Shown piece by piece: positions 1 through 8,315 of a stretch of DNA of 64,000 nucleotides. The position numbers were made by a program, and so were the translations under genes. Position 1 is the stretch's first letter; each line of letters begins with the position of its first letter. Source of the DNA: Spongisporangium articulatum (lineage in GTDB: Bacteria > Actinomycetota > Actinomycetes > Actinomycetales > Kineosporiaceae); NCBI RefSeq assembly GCF_044465595.1, contig NZ_JBITLV010000001.1, positions 434,001 through 498,000 of the forward strand, in the 5' to 3' direction. The notes under the pieces are model-generated. The model made no database searches. It saw nothing but the letters and a program-made list of their open reading frames with translations, and was not told the DNA's origin.

Positions 1-347
1 ATGGCCTTGATCCGCGCGGCCTCCTCGGGCGGGAGCTCCGACTGCTTCTCGAGCATGTAGCCGAGGAAGGCCGAGACGGAGCCGAAGAGGGCGGTGTTCT
101 CCTCGTAGACGGGGGTACCGAACTCCTGGTCGATGGCCATCGACAGCTCGAGCGCGTCCAGGCTGTCCAGCTCCAGACCGCGGCCGAACAGGGCCTGGTC
201 GTCGGTGATCCAGTTGGCCGGGATCGGCAGCTCCAGGCGGTCGACGAGGACCTCCTTGATGCGGTCGGTCATCTGTCGCCACTCCGCGGCCTTCGCGATC
301 GCAGCGTCGAGCTCCGCGGTGGCGGGGGCTTCGGTGGAGGTGGTCAT
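1..347 (-). CDS. Acyl carrier protein-like protein (3' end outside window)
   Basis: The first 115 codons are visible and the gene runs off the left edge. The protein carries the phosphopantetheine-attachment context GLELDSLDALEL around residues 65-75; the serine of DSLD is the expected 4'-phosphopantetheine site, and a four-helix ACP fold follows. Its role would be to carry acyl chains in the cytoplasm for fatty-acid, polyketide or lipid tailoring. The ATG overlaps the stop of the upstream reductase as ATGA, so the two genes are translationally coupled and the reductase probably acts on intermediates bound to this carrier. The visible part already exceeds a standard 75-90-residue ACP, with an N-terminal extension of about 25 residues. 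Which pathway it serves cannot be told. Confidence 0.8.
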   Translation of the reverse strand, partial: MTTSTEAPATAELDAAIAKAAEWRQMTDRIKEVLVDRLELPIPANWITDDQALFGRGLELDSLDALELSMAIDQEFGTPVYEENTALFGSVSAFLGYMLEKQSELPPEEAARIKA

Positions 348-1261
348 CGGACGTTCCCTTCAGTGGCTGATTCGGTGCTGGGGCTGCTGTCACCGGCGGG
401 GGCGCCGGGTCGCTTCATGGGCTTGACCGGACGGCGGGTCGCTCCGCTGCCGCCGGACATCCGGCGCCGCTTGGTGTCGTCCTGACGGGCGAGCAGGCCG
501 GTCTTGGGGATGACCATGCCGAGCGAGGCGCCGCCGTCGACGGCGATGTCGGCGCCGGTGATGAAGGACGCCTTGTCCGAGGCGAGGAAGGACACCACGT
601 AGGCGACCTCCTCGGGCTCGGCCCCCCGGGCCAGCGCCGTCCCGTCGATGAAGGCCTTGCGGGCGTCGGGGACCATCTTCTTCGTCATCGCGGTCTCGAT
701 CAGCCCCGGCGACACGGTGTTCGCGCGCACGTTCCCGAGCGCCAGCTCGGTGGCGATGCTCTTGGTGAACGAGGCGATGGCCGCCTTCGACGCCGAGTAG
801 TTCGAGACCGCCGGATAGCCCCGCGCGGTGATCGACGAGAGCGTGACGATGGAGCCCTTGCGGTTGAGCGCCATCAGGCGCGCCGCCTCCTTGCAGCACA
901 GGAAGGTGCCCGTCACGTTCGTCTGCATGACGATCTCGAAGTCGGCGGTCGTCATCTGCAGCATCGCCTTGTCGACCGTGATGCCCGCGTTGGCGACGAG
1001 GACGTCGAGCCGGCCGTAATCACGACGGATGGCGCTGAACATGGCGCGCACGGAGGCCTCGTCGCCCACGTTGGCCTGGATCGCCACCGCCTTGCCACCG
1101 GCCGCCTCGATGGTGGCGACCACGGACTTGGCGCCGACCTCGTCGCTGTTGTAGTTCACGAGGACCGTGGCGCCCTCGGCCGCCAGGTCGATGGCGCACG
1201 CCGCACCGATGCCCTTGGAGGCACCCGTGACCAGCGCGATCGTCCCCTCAGAGAACAGCAT
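344..1261 (-). CDS. SDR-family 3-oxoacyl-ACP reductase-like protein (FabG-like)
   Basis: This is a classical short-chain dehydrogenase/reductase of 305 residues, likely an NADPH-dependent reductase of 3-oxoacyl groups. Visible motifs are the nucleotide-binding TGASKGIG near residue 13, the structural NAG (NAGI, about residue 91) and the catalytic YSASK (about residue 155). The FabG-like core ends around residue 250. The last 50 or so residues form a basic, Pro/Ser-rich tail that FabG normally lacks. A GGAGG ribosome-binding site lies 8 bases before the ATG. The gene overlaps the ACP gene by 4 bases, suggesting a shared acyl-ACP pathway. The exact substrate is inferred only from this pairing. 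Confidence 0.85.
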   Translation of the reverse strand: MLFSEGTIALVTGASKGIGAACAIDLAAEGATVLVNYNSDEVGAKSVVATIEAAGGKAVAIQANVGDEASVRAMFSAIRRDYGRLDVLVANAGITVDKAMLQMTTADFEIVMQTNVTGTFLCCKEAARLMALNRKGSIVTLSSITARGYPAVSNYSASKAAIASFTKSIATELALGNVRANTVSPGLIETAMTKKMVPDARKAFIDGTALARGAEPEEVAYVVSFLASDKASFITGADIAVDGGASLGMVIPKTGLLARQDDTKRRRMSGGSGATRRPVKPMKRPGAPAGDSSPSTESATEGNVR

Positions 1262-1759
1262 CGGTCACACCTCCGACCTCGACCGGCCGCTCCGTCCACC
1301 CGGTCTGCGGGCAGGTTTCAGGGGCTGTCACAGAACCTCCGTTGGTCTGCAGCGGGCCTGCGGATGGTCACGGCGACGCTGCCGTGACGAGGCCCACCGG
1401 TGTGTGGCGTGGAACACTACGGTTCGGTAACTTAACCGCACCACGTGCTCCGCGTCACCCCTTTCCCCGGAACACCGCCCGGCGGCACCACGACTTGTTA
1501 CCGGAACGCTGATTCGCATCTTCGTGCGCAACCGGCTGATTACACTCCGTAGCTATCAGGAAGCCCGCCGACCCGGCGACGGGCGGTCTCGTTACCGGCT
1601 AGTAGCATGCGGCCAGGTCCCGAGGCATGAGCCAGGCCACAGCGAGGCGACGACGGCACGGCGACGCATACTGCGACACTTGCGACTCGTTCACCTCGCC
1701 CGCGCGCGTACCGATAGATACGGCTACGACGACGTGGCCCCGAGCAGCAGGAGCACAGC
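1262..1759. other. Divergent intergenic region of about 500 bp
   Basis: No convincing gene is present; codon use in the open frames here is not like the neighbours. The region separates two divergently transcribed genes and should hold both promoters. It contains an imperfect inverted motif CGGTAACTTAACCG at 1425-1438 and GTTACCGGAAC at 1497-1507. The shared core CGGTAAC also occurs at about 50186, between the TetR and acyl-CoA dehydrogenase genes. A common lipid-catabolism regulator is possible but unproven. No clear -35/-10 pair could be assigned. Confidence 0.5.
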
Positions 1760-4000
1760 ATGCAAGCCGTTCGCATCACCATCGGCATGGCGATGGTCCT
1801 GGTCGCCTTCGCCGTCGCGGGCCGCCGCGTCGGCTGGCTGGTGCAACTGATCCGCTCCGGGCAGCCCGAGCCGGGCCGGCTCGAGAACCTGGGCAAGCTG
1901 ATCCGCACCCAGACCGCCGAGGTCGTCGGTCAGAAGAAGCTGCTGCAGTGGAGCGTCCCGGGCCTCGCCCACGCCTTCACCTTCTGGGGCTTCAGCGTCC
2001 TCTTCCTCTGCATCATCGAGGCCTTCGGCGCGATCTTCGACGAGGACTTCGCGATCCCGGTCATCGGGCACTGGGCCGTCGTCGGCTTCATCGAGGACTT
2101 CTTCACCACGGCCGTCCTGCTGGCGCTCATCACGTTCGCGATCATCCGCGTCGTCAAGGCGCCCGACCGCCTGCACCGCGGCTCCCGCTTCTTCGGCTCC
2201 CACACCGGCCCGGCCTGGGTCATCCTCGGGATGATCAGCCTGGTCATGATCACGCAGACCCTGTTCCGGGCCGCGTCGGTCAACACGGGGGTCTTCCCGT
2301 ACAACAAGGCGGCCTTCCTGTCGCACCTGACCGCGTGGCCGCTCGACCAGCTGAGCGAGCACACCAACGAGGTCCTCGAGACGGTCTTCCTGCTGAGCAA
2401 CGTCGGCATCATCCTGGGCTTCCTCGTGCTCGTCGTGCACTCCAAGCACCTGCACATCGGCCTGGCCCCGATCAACGTCTCCGCCAAGCGCGAGCCCAAG
2501 GCCCTCGGCGCCCTGCTGCCGATCCAGATCAAGGGCGAGCCGCTCGACTTCGAGAAGGTCGACGAGCTCGACGAGGACGCGGCGCTGGGCGTCGGCAAGG
2601 TCGAGGACTTCACCTGGAAGGGCCTGCTCGACTTCGCCACCTGCACCGAGTGCGGCCGCTGCCAGTCGCAGTGCCCGGCCTGGAACACCGAGAAGCCGCT
2701 GTCCCCCAAGCTGCTGATCATGGGCCTGCGCGACCACCTGTTCGCGAAGGGTCCGTGGCTGCTGGCCGACGAGGCGCTGCGCGAGAAGGCCGAGAAGGGC
2801 GAGAAGACCGGAATCCCGGCGTCCGCCGTGGCCGCCGCCCAGACCCCGCTGGTCGGTGACACCGGCTACGCCTCCCACGGCGGCCCGGACGACCCGCACG
2901 GTGACGTGCTCGGCTCGCTGGCCGCGTACAACGCCGAGGGCGGCGCCATCGACCCGGACGTCCTGTGGTCCTGCGTGACCTGCGGCGCCTGCGTCGAGCA
3001 GTGCCCGGTCGACATCGAGCACGTCGACCACATCGTCGACATGCGCCGCTACCAGGTCCTGATCGAGTCGGCGTTCCCGAACGAGCTCAACGGCCTGTTC
3101 AAGAACCTGGAGAAGAACAGCAACCCGTGGGGCATGAGCCCTCGGCTGCGGATGGACTGGGCGAAGGACCTGCCGTTCGAGGTCAAGCAGGTCGGCACCG
3201 ACATCGAGGACCTCAGCGAGGTCGAGTACCTGTTCTGGGTCGGCTGTGCCGGCGCCTACGAGGACCGCCAGAAGAAGACGACCCGGGCGATCGCCGAGCT
3301 GCTGAACACCGCGGGCGTCAGCTTCGCCGTCCTGGGCGACGGCGAGGCCTGCACCGGTGACTCGGCCCGCCGCTCCGGCAACGAGTTCCTGTTCCAGCAG
3401 CTGGCGATGCAGAACGTCGAGGTGCTGAACGAGGCCGGCGCGAAGAAGATCGTCGTCTCCTGCGCCCACTGCTTCAACACGTTGTCCAAGGAGTACCCGC
3501 AGGTCGGCGGCAACTACGAGGTCGTCCACCACACGCAGCTGCTGAACCGCCTGGTGCGGGACAAGAAGCTGATCCCGGTGGCCCCGGTCTCCGGCTCGGC
3601 CGACTCCACGGCCGGCAAGCTCACCACCGAGCCGGTCACGTACCACGACCCCTGCTACATCGGTCGGCACAACGGCATCTACGAGCCGCCCCGCGAACTC
3701 ATCGGCGCGCTGCCGTACGTGGAGTTCAAGGAGATGCCGCGCAACCAGTCCCGCTCCTTCTGCTGCGGCGCCGGCGGCGCCCGCATGTGGATGGAGGAGA
3801 CCATCGGCAAGCGGATCAACAACACCCGCGCCCAGGAGGCCATCGACACCGGGGCCGACAAGATCGCCGTCGGCTGCCCCTTCTGCAACGTGATGCTCTC
3901 CGACGGGCTGACCAACTCGCAGTCCGAGGGCAACGCCCGCCAGGAGGTCGAGGTCCTCGACGTCGCGCAGCTGCTGCTGGCTGCTGTGAAGCGAGGCTAA
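1760..4000 (+). CDS. Membrane-bound Fe-S oxidoreductase, EtfD-like (Rv0338c family)
   Basis: The 746-residue protein has about five N-terminal membrane helices (residues 5-240). It then has two [4Fe-4S] ferredoxin motifs, CTECGRCQSQCP (about 294) and CVTCGACVEQCP (about 405), and two cysteine-rich CCG-type domains (CAHC about 568; CCGAGG about 668; CPFC about 705) as in heterodisulfide-reductase subunits. This is the architecture of mycobacterial EtfD, which passes electrons from electron-transfer flavoprotein into the membrane quinone pool during beta-oxidation. Here that role is inferred; the acyl-CoA dehydrogenase at 50.3 kb would be a natural upstream partner, although no etfAB lies in the window. 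A GGAG ribosome-binding site sits 7 bases before the ATG. Confidence 0.85.
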   Translation: MQAVRITIGMAMVLVAFAVAGRRVGWLVQLIRSGQPEPGRLENLGKLIRTQTAEVVGQKKLLQWSVPGLAHAFTFWGFSVLFLCIIEAFGAIFDEDFAIPVIGHWAVVGFIEDFFTTAVLLALITFAIIRVVKAPDRLHRGSRFFGSHTGPAWVILGMISLVMITQTLFRAASVNTGVFPYNKAAFLSHLTAWPLDQLSEHTNEVLETVFLLSNVGIILGFLVLVVHSKHLHIGLAPINVSAKREPKALGALLPIQIKGEPLDFEKVDELDEDAALGVGKVEDFTWKGLLDFATCTECGRCQSQCPAWNTEKPLSPKLLIMGLRDHLFAKGPWLLADEALREKAEKGEKTGIPASAVAAAQTPLVGDTGYASHGGPDDPHGDVLGSLAAYNAEGGAIDPDVLWSCVTCGACVEQCPVDIEHVDHIVDMRRYQVLIESAFPNELNGLFKNLEKNSNPWGMSPRLRMDWAKDLPFEVKQVGTDIEDLSEVEYLFWVGCAGAYEDRQKKTTRAIAELLNTAGVSFAVLGDGEACTGDSARRSGNEFLFQQLAMQNVEVLNEAGAKKIVVSCAHCFNTLSKEYPQVGGNYEVVHHTQLLNRLVRDKKLIPVAPVSGSADSTAGKLTTEPVTYHDPCYIGRHNGIYEPPRELIGALPYVEFKEMPRNQSRSFCCGAGGARMWMEETIGKRINNTRAQEAIDTGADKIAVGCPFCNVMLSDGLTNSQSEGNARQEVEVLDVAQLLLAAVKRG

Positions 4001-4045
4001 GCCCAGCGGTCGCTCGGGAGGAGGCGCCGCCAGGCGCCGACGGGC

Positions 4046-4124
4046 ATGGAAGAAAGCGCGGCCCTCGTGCCTGTCACCGGAAGGTGACGGACACGAGGGC
4101 CGCGCTTTCTTCCATGATCACGAC
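4046..4124. terminator. Long inverted repeat at convergent gene ends (GTGATCATG family, copy A)
   Basis: Two 33-base arms (4046-4078 and 4083-4115) flank a GGAA loop and pair with only two mismatches. The right arm continues into ATGATCACGAC, the end shared with the copies at 13.1, 45.9, 52.8 and 54.1 kb. The element lies between the stops of two convergent genes, so a bidirectional transcription terminator is the simplest reading. There is no U-tract, as is common in actinobacteria. This copy lacks the matching GTGATC on its left flank. Confidence 0.75.
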
Positions 4125-4127
4125 TAA

Positions 4128-4580
4128 TTAGGGCGCAGGTCTCCGCGGCGGGACGTCGGCGGGCGTGATCCGGCCGGGCGGCCGGGGTTTCGGCGGGACG
4201 CCGCCCTCCGGGCTCGGCTTGGGCGCACCCGCGGGTTGCGGCACGGCTTCGGCTGCGGGCTCCCCGGACGGCGGTGCGCCCTTCTCGCCCGAGCCGGCCC
4301 CCCGCTCACCGGCAGGCTTGCTGGGGCGAGGGATGCGTCGTCCACCGACCGGCCGCGCGAACCGGCGCAGGCGCTCCGCGAGCTCCTCGGCGTCGGCCGG
4401 CGACGCGGCCGCGGCGTTGGCCGCCTGCACCTCCGCGTAGACCTCGGCGCGGTGCACCTGGATGCTGCGCGGAGCCTCGATGCCGAGGCGCACGGTGTCA
4501 CCCCGCACGTCCAGCACGACGACGCGGACGTCGTCCCCGATCACGATGCTCTCGCCGGCACGCCGGGTGAGTACGAGCAT
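4128..4580 (-). CDS. csrA: Carbon storage regulator CsrA with a long C-terminal extension
   Basis: The first 60 residues are a typical CsrA: MLVLTRRAGESIVIGDD, then VRVVVLDVRGDTVRLGIEAPRSIQVHRAEVY. CsrA is a dimeric RNA-binding translational repressor that recognises ANGGA/GGA in hairpin loops; in Bacillus it represses flagellin (hag) mRNA and is antagonised by FliW. The adjacent upstream gene here is fliW. The protein is 150 residues against the usual 60-75. The extra 90 residues are Pro/Gly/Ala-rich and probably disordered. FliW is known to act on the C-terminal region of CsrA, so the extension could alter that contact (inference). The ribosome-binding site is GGGAGGGAG. Confidence 0.95.
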   Translation of the reverse strand: MLVLTRRAGESIVIGDDVRVVVLDVRGDTVRLGIEAPRSIQVHRAEVYAEVQAANAAAASPADAEELAERLRRFARPVGGRRIPRPSKPAGERGAGSGEKGAPPSGEPAAEAVPQPAGAPKPSPEGGVPPKPRPPGRITPADVPPRRPAP

Positions 4581-4684
4581 TCGCAGGCTCCCTCCCTGGA
4601 CCCCACCCGCCGGTCAGTCCGACGGAGGCAACACCGAGCCTAATAGCAGCCCGTGTCCAGAGAGTAGCGTTTAGTTACAAGGGA

Positions 4685-5269
4685 TCAACCCAACGGCGCG
4701 TGAACCGGCCATTCCGACCCCGACAGGATCACCTGGGCGGCTGACCTGTTCTTGCCGTTCACGACGACCGGGGCCAGCAGGTTGGCCGTGGTCGAACCGA
4801 TGTCCTGGCCCAGCGTGAGGATCACCAGCACCAGCGCGTCGGCCGCGTCGGTCAGAGCGAGGTTCTCGCAGACCTGGTCGTCGAGCTCGATGTTGTAGTC
4901 CGGGAAGAAGGCGTAGGCGGTGGCCACCATGAACCGGATGTCCGGCTGATCCAGGCTGCGCAGCTCGTGCAGCACCGGGTCGACGACGGCCGGGTGGCCG
5001 GTCGGTTCACCGTCGGCCCGTGGCGCCGGGACGCCGTCCCCCGCCTCGGGTGCCTCGCTCCCCTCGGTGTCGTCCTCGTCCAGGTCCAACCCGACCAGGG
5101 CGAACTTCCGCAGGCCGGGGAACCCGGGCACGGAGTGGACGAACGTGATCGAGGGAAACTCCTCGCCCACACCGTCGTCGGAGGAGTTCGCGCCGCGCTC
5201 GGCGACATCCACGGAAGAGTTCACGTCGGCCCCCACTGCACCTTTCGTCGAGCGACCACCAGGGGTCAC
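4685..5269 (-). CDS. fliW: Flagellar assembly factor FliW
   Basis: FliW binds CsrA and relieves flagellin translation, and is itself sequestered by free flagellin. The recognisable core starts near residue 38 with ITFVHSVPGFPGLRKFALVGL and continues through VATAYAFFPDYNIEL to LILTLGQDIGSTTANLLAPVVVN and a C-terminal QVILSGSEWPVHAPL segment. The protein is 194 residues; most FliW are 130-150, and the extra length is an acidic N-terminus plus an acidic loop around residues 62-85. The start is a GTG that shares one base with the flgL stop (TAGTG), so translation is coupled. It sits in the flgN-K-L-fliW-csrA operon. Confidence 0.93.
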   Translation of the reverse strand: MTPGGRSTKGAVGADVNSSVDVAERGANSSDDGVGEEFPSITFVHSVPGFPGLRKFALVGLDLDEDDTEGSEAPEAGDGVPAPRADGEPTGHPAVVDPVLHELRSLDQPDIRFMVATAYAFFPDYNIELDDQVCENLALTDAADALVLVILTLGQDIGSTTANLLAPVVVNGKNRSAAQVILSGSEWPVHAPLG

Positions 5270-6147
5270 TACCGCAAGTAGTCCAGCAACGACGTCTGCA
5301 TGATCTTCCCGGCCGCCCCGAGGGCAGACTGGTAGGAGGTCTGCGCCGAGGTCAACTCCATGATCGTCTCGGCCAGGTCGATGTCCTCCAGGCCGGAGAT
5401 CCGCGCAGTAAGGTCGGTCGTCTCGGCGGTGATCCGGGTCTTCGTGCTCTGGAGCTGGTTGACCCGGGCACCGATGTCGCCGAGCGACGTGGTGACCTTC
5501 TTCATGGCAGCGTCGAGCTGGTTCTGGTCGTCCGTGACGTCGGTGGATCCGGACCTGATGTCGGCCGCGGTCTTGGCCAGCAGGTCAGGAAGTACGTCGG
5601 CGCCCACGGTCGATCCCTTGACGTCCACGCGCACATTGACGTTGCGACCCGCGCGGACCGAGATGTCCTCGTCGTTGCCGACGTAGGCGCCCGTGTCCGG
5701 GTCGACGGCCTGGGAGCCCGCGATCGTCCCACCGAAGACCGGCCGGCCCTGGTACGTGGCGTTGAAGTTCGAGATCACGCTCTGCCGGATGGCGTCGAGC
5801 TCGGTCGCGATGGCGTTGCGACCGGCGTCGTCCAGCGAGGCGTTCTGCGAGTTCACGATCAGCGCCTTGGCGCGGTTCAGCAGGGAGCTGGTGTCCTGCA
5901 GCGCCGAGTCGGCGGCCTGCAGCCGGTCGGATGCGTCGCCGATGGTGTCCAGGTACTGGTTGTCCTGGGCCAGCTCGGTGCGCAGCTGCATGGTGTTGGC
6001 CAGGGCGGCCGGGTCGTCGCTGGGCTTGGTGAGCTTCTTGTTGGTGGACAGCTCGTTCTGCAGGTTCGCGGCCCGCAGCTGGCTGGCCTGCAACCCGCGC
6101 AGCGTCGAGTTGGTCATCGTCGTCTGGGTGACGCGCGAGAGTGCCAT
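5269..6147 (-). CDS. flgL: Flagellar hook-associated protein 3 FlgL
   Basis: FlgL is the second hook-filament junction protein, exported by the flagellar type III apparatus and placed between FlgK and flagellin. This 292-residue protein has the N-terminal flagellin-like coil (RVTQTTMTNSTLRGLQASQL, then NELSTNKKLTKPSDDPAALA) and the C-terminal coil (DIDLAETIMELTSAQTSYQSALGAAGKIMQTSLLDYL), with a short central domain. The ribosome-binding site GGGGAG lies 8 bases before the ATG. flgK ends 18 bases upstream and fliW overlaps downstream, so it is the third gene of the late flagellar operon. Confidence 0.95.
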   Translation of the reverse strand: MALSRVTQTTMTNSTLRGLQASQLRAANLQNELSTNKKLTKPSDDPAALANTMQLRTELAQDNQYLDTIGDASDRLQAADSALQDTSSLLNRAKALIVNSQNASLDDAGRNAIATELDAIRQSVISNFNATYQGRPVFGGTIAGSQAVDPDTGAYVGNDEDISVRAGRNVNVRVDVKGSTVGADVLPDLLAKTAADIRSGSTDVTDDQNQLDAAMKKVTTSLGDIGARVNQLQSTKTRITAETTDLTARISGLEDIDLAETIMELTSAQTSYQSALGAAGKIMQTSLLDYLR

Positions 6148-6165
6148 GACTGATCTCCCCTACCC

Positions 6166-7578
6166 CTAGATCCCGGTCCGGTTGATCAGCGTGTCCATCA
6201 TCTCGTCGATGGCCGAGATGACCTTGGCCGCCGCCTGGTACGCGCGCTGGTACTGCAGGAGGTTGGTCATCTCCTCGTCGAGGTTCACACCCGCGTTGGA
6301 CTCGATCGCCTGGTCCGCCGAGCTCAGGATCGACGACTGCACGTCGCTGGCCGTCTTCAGTCCGTTGATCTTGCTGCCCAGCGAGGTGGCCAGGGAGCGG
6401 TACTGCTGCAGCGCGCCCGGCCCACCGAGCACCGCCTCGGCGTCGGCGTCGTTGACCAGGTCACCGAGCTTCTGCGCGACCGAGCCGTCGACGCCCGCGG
6501 CCGAGTTGAGGGCCAGCTCGTCGGTGCCGGACACCGCGACCGACAGGTCGAGCGCGCTGGAGCCGGTGAAGAAGTCGCCACCGGGCGCCCCCGTGGCCGT
6601 GAAGCCGGTGGCGTGCAGAGCGTTCACCGAGTCGCGCAGGGCGGCGGCGATCGAGTCGAGCTGATTGGCGAACTGCGGCAGGTCGGCGGTGAGGCTCGAC
6701 ATCAGCCCGGCCGCCTTGCCGGACGTCACGCCCACAGCCTGGCCGCCGATCTCGATCCGCGGCGGGTTGCCCCCGTTGACGTCGGAGACCGCGCCACCGC
6801 CGGCCACCGACAACGCCAGCGACTGGTTGCCGAACACGATCGTCGCACCCCCGACGGCCACAGTGGCGGTGCCGTCGGTCTGGATCGCCGCCACCCCACC
6901 CGACAGCTCGGCGATGCTGCGGACCAGCTGGTCGCGCTTGTCGAGGAGCTCGTTCACGGGTGCGCCGTTGCCGGTGCTGGCCGCGCTGGTCACGATCTGC
7001 TGGTTCAGCTGGGCCAGCTGGGTCGCGTAGTCGTTGATCTGCCCGACCGTGGTCTTCAGGTCGGCGAGCTGGGTCTGGTACTGCTGGCTGACTCCCGCGG
7101 CCAGCGTGTTCAGCTGGGAGACCACGTTCTTGGCCTGGCCGATCACGTTGGAGCCGGAGGCCGCGGCGGCCTCGCTACCGGCCTTCGTGGACAGGCTGGA
7201 CCAGGCGCCGAAGAAGTCGGTCAGCTTGGCCTGCAGCGCCGAGTCGCTCGGCTCGTTGACCAGCGTCTCGATGCCCTGCATGGCGGTGCTCTGCGCGTCC
7301 AGCGCCGCCTTGGCGCCGCCGGCCTGGGCCCGTGTCGACTCCAGGAACTGGTCCCGCACGCGAACCACCGACTCGACCGTCACGCCGCCGACCGTGGTCT
7401 CGTTGCCGCCCGTGTGGACGCTCGCCACCAGGGCCGGCGCGACCGCGCTCTGCTTGAGGATCTGCCGGCTGTAGCCCGGGGTGTTGGAGTTGACGATGTT
7501 CTGGCTGGTGATGTCCATGCCGCGCTGCGCGGCGGTGAGGCCGCTGACGGCCGTGCTGAGTACGGAGTAGCCGGTCAT
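6166..7578 (-). CDS. flgK: Flagellar hook-associated protein 1 FlgK
   Basis: FlgK is the first hook-filament junction protein. The 470-residue protein starts MTGYSVLSTAVSGLTAAQRG with the rod/hook family motif DITSQNIVNSNTPGYSRQ, and ends with NLDEEMTNLLQYQRAYQAAAKVISAIDEMMDTLI, the conserved C-terminal helix. The ATG at 7578 is chosen because the protein family begins there and a GAGGG-type ribosome-binding site precedes it. A longer in-frame start at 7656 would overlap flgN and adds non-family residues. flgN ends 10 bases upstream; FlgN is the FlgK/FlgL export chaperone. Confidence 0.95.
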   Translation of the reverse strand: MTGYSVLSTAVSGLTAAQRGMDITSQNIVNSNTPGYSRQILKQSAVAPALVASVHTGGNETTVGGVTVESVVRVRDQFLESTRAQAGGAKAALDAQSTAMQGIETLVNEPSDSALQAKLTDFFGAWSSLSTKAGSEAAAASGSNVIGQAKNVVSQLNTLAAGVSQQYQTQLADLKTTVGQINDYATQLAQLNQQIVTSAASTGNGAPVNELLDKRDQLVRSIAELSGGVAAIQTDGTATVAVGGATIVFGNQSLALSVAGGGAVSDVNGGNPPRIEIGGQAVGVTSGKAAGLMSSLTADLPQFANQLDSIAAALRDSVNALHATGFTATGAPGGDFFTGSSALDLSVAVSGTDELALNSAAGVDGSVAQKLGDLVNDADAEAVLGGPGALQQYRSLATSLGSKINGLKTASDVQSSILSSADQAIESNAGVNLDEEMTNLLQYQRAYQAAAKVISAIDEMMDTLINRTGI

Positions 7579-7588
7579 GCGTCTGCCC

Positions 7589-8086
7589 TCACAGTGCCCG
7601 GTCGACGAAGGCTCGACCTTCGCCGGCGATGATGTCGACGCGACCCCGGGCGTCATATCCCTGAGACGTGGTGCCGACCCGCCCCCCGAGCGAGGACAGC
7701 GTCGTCTCGACCGCGGCCAGACCCGCGGCGGTCATGCTCCGGCTCGCCTCGGCCATCATCGCGAGCTCCGCGGAGCTGGACAGCAGGGCGTTCCGGTGGT
7801 CGAGCAGGACGTCGGTCCACGGCGGCGAGGCCGCGGCGGCGACGTCCTCCAGCGTGGCCTCGGGAGGCAGCCCGAGCTCCCGTGTGACGACCTGGTTGGT
7901 GGCGGCCCGGTGGATCTCGGTGACCTGGAGCTCGTCGAGCAGGGCCTCGACCTCGGCGGTGGCCGAGGCGAGCCAGCGGGTGCGACCCCCGGCGAGCAGC
8001 AGCTGCTCGCACTCGAGGCGGTAGGTCAGGCGCTCCAGCAGCTCACGCTGGCGCCACAGGACGGCGGCGAGATCAGAGAGGCTCAT
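7589..8086 (-). CDS. flgN: FlgN-like flagellar export chaperone
   Basis: This 165-residue helical protein is the first gene of the leftward operon and directly precedes flgK and flgL, whose products FlgN chaperones in other bacteria. Heptad-like helices are visible (LAAVLWRQRELLERLTYRLE, then LASATAEVEALLDELQVTEI) with the FlgN-like pattern of an N-terminal coiled coil. The start at 8086 has a GAGGAG ribosome-binding site; longer starts are not supported by codon use. Identity rests on position, length and coiled-coil character rather than on invariant residues. A sigma-28-like promoter candidate is found at 8141-8168. Confidence 0.8.
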   Translation of the reverse strand: MSLSDLAAVLWRQRELLERLTYRLECEQLLLAGGRTRWLASATAEVEALLDELQVTEIHRAATNQVVTRELGLPPEATLEDVAAAASPPWTDVLLDHRNALLSSSAELAMMAEASRSMTAAGLAAVETTLSSLGGRVGTTSQGYDARGRVDIIAGEGRAFVDRAL

Positions 8087-8140
8087 GATCTTGCTCCTCG
8101 GGTCGCTGCGGATGCCGGGCTCTGGCACTGGATGCATCAC

Positions 8141-8168
8141 CTGTCGGCAGGGGGCTGGGGAACCTGAG
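8141..8168 (-). promoter_or_regulatory. Candidate sigma-28-type promoter for flgN-flgK-flgL-fliW-csrA
   Basis: Read on the minus strand the sequence is CTCAG-N15-GCCGACAG. It keeps the spacing of the four better matches in this window (fliA, flagellin, fliM, cheB) but differs at the first base of the -35 element and in the last part of the -10 element. It would give a leader of about 45 bases before flgN. It is the weakest member of the set. Confidence 0.4.
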
Positions 8169-8280
8169 TGATTCACCGGTGCGAGTCGCGTGCCGGCCCC
8201 GTCGTCAAGCCCGCGACCATGATCCCGCGCCCGACCGGGTGAAATCCGCCTCCGGCGCCTAATCCCGCAGGTCAACGGCT

Positions 8281-8308
8281 TTCAGCCCGGTCGGGCCCGG
8301 GCCGATGA
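8281..8308 (+). promoter_or_regulatory. Sigma-28-type promoter of fliA
   Basis: TTCAG-N15-GCCGATGA fits the FliA/SigD consensus (TAAA-N15-GCCGATAA) and the pattern seen before flagellin, fliM and cheB. The -10 element begins 15 bases before the GTG start of fliA, so the transcript would begin at or near the start codon, giving a leaderless or nearly leaderless mRNA. This agrees with the lack of a ribosome-binding site there. It would make fliA autoregulated. Confidence 0.55.
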
Positions 8309-8315
8309 CTGCACC

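Noticed and set aside
1690..1717. TTCAC-N15-ACCGATAG upstream of the EtfD-like gene
   Set aside because: Two mismatches to the flagellar pattern in a non-flagellar context; probably chance.
2242..2262. CATGATCAC inside the EtfD-like gene and CGTGATCATG inside the histidine kinase gene (15721)
   Set aside because: These encode conserved protein residues and are not part of inverted repeats, so they are chance matches to the repeat core.
1724..3670. 648-codon frame on the minus strand under the EtfD-like gene
   Set aside because: Composition is a mirror of the sense codons, with Val/Asp/Arg/Leu repeats. The sense strand has complete Fe-S motifs.
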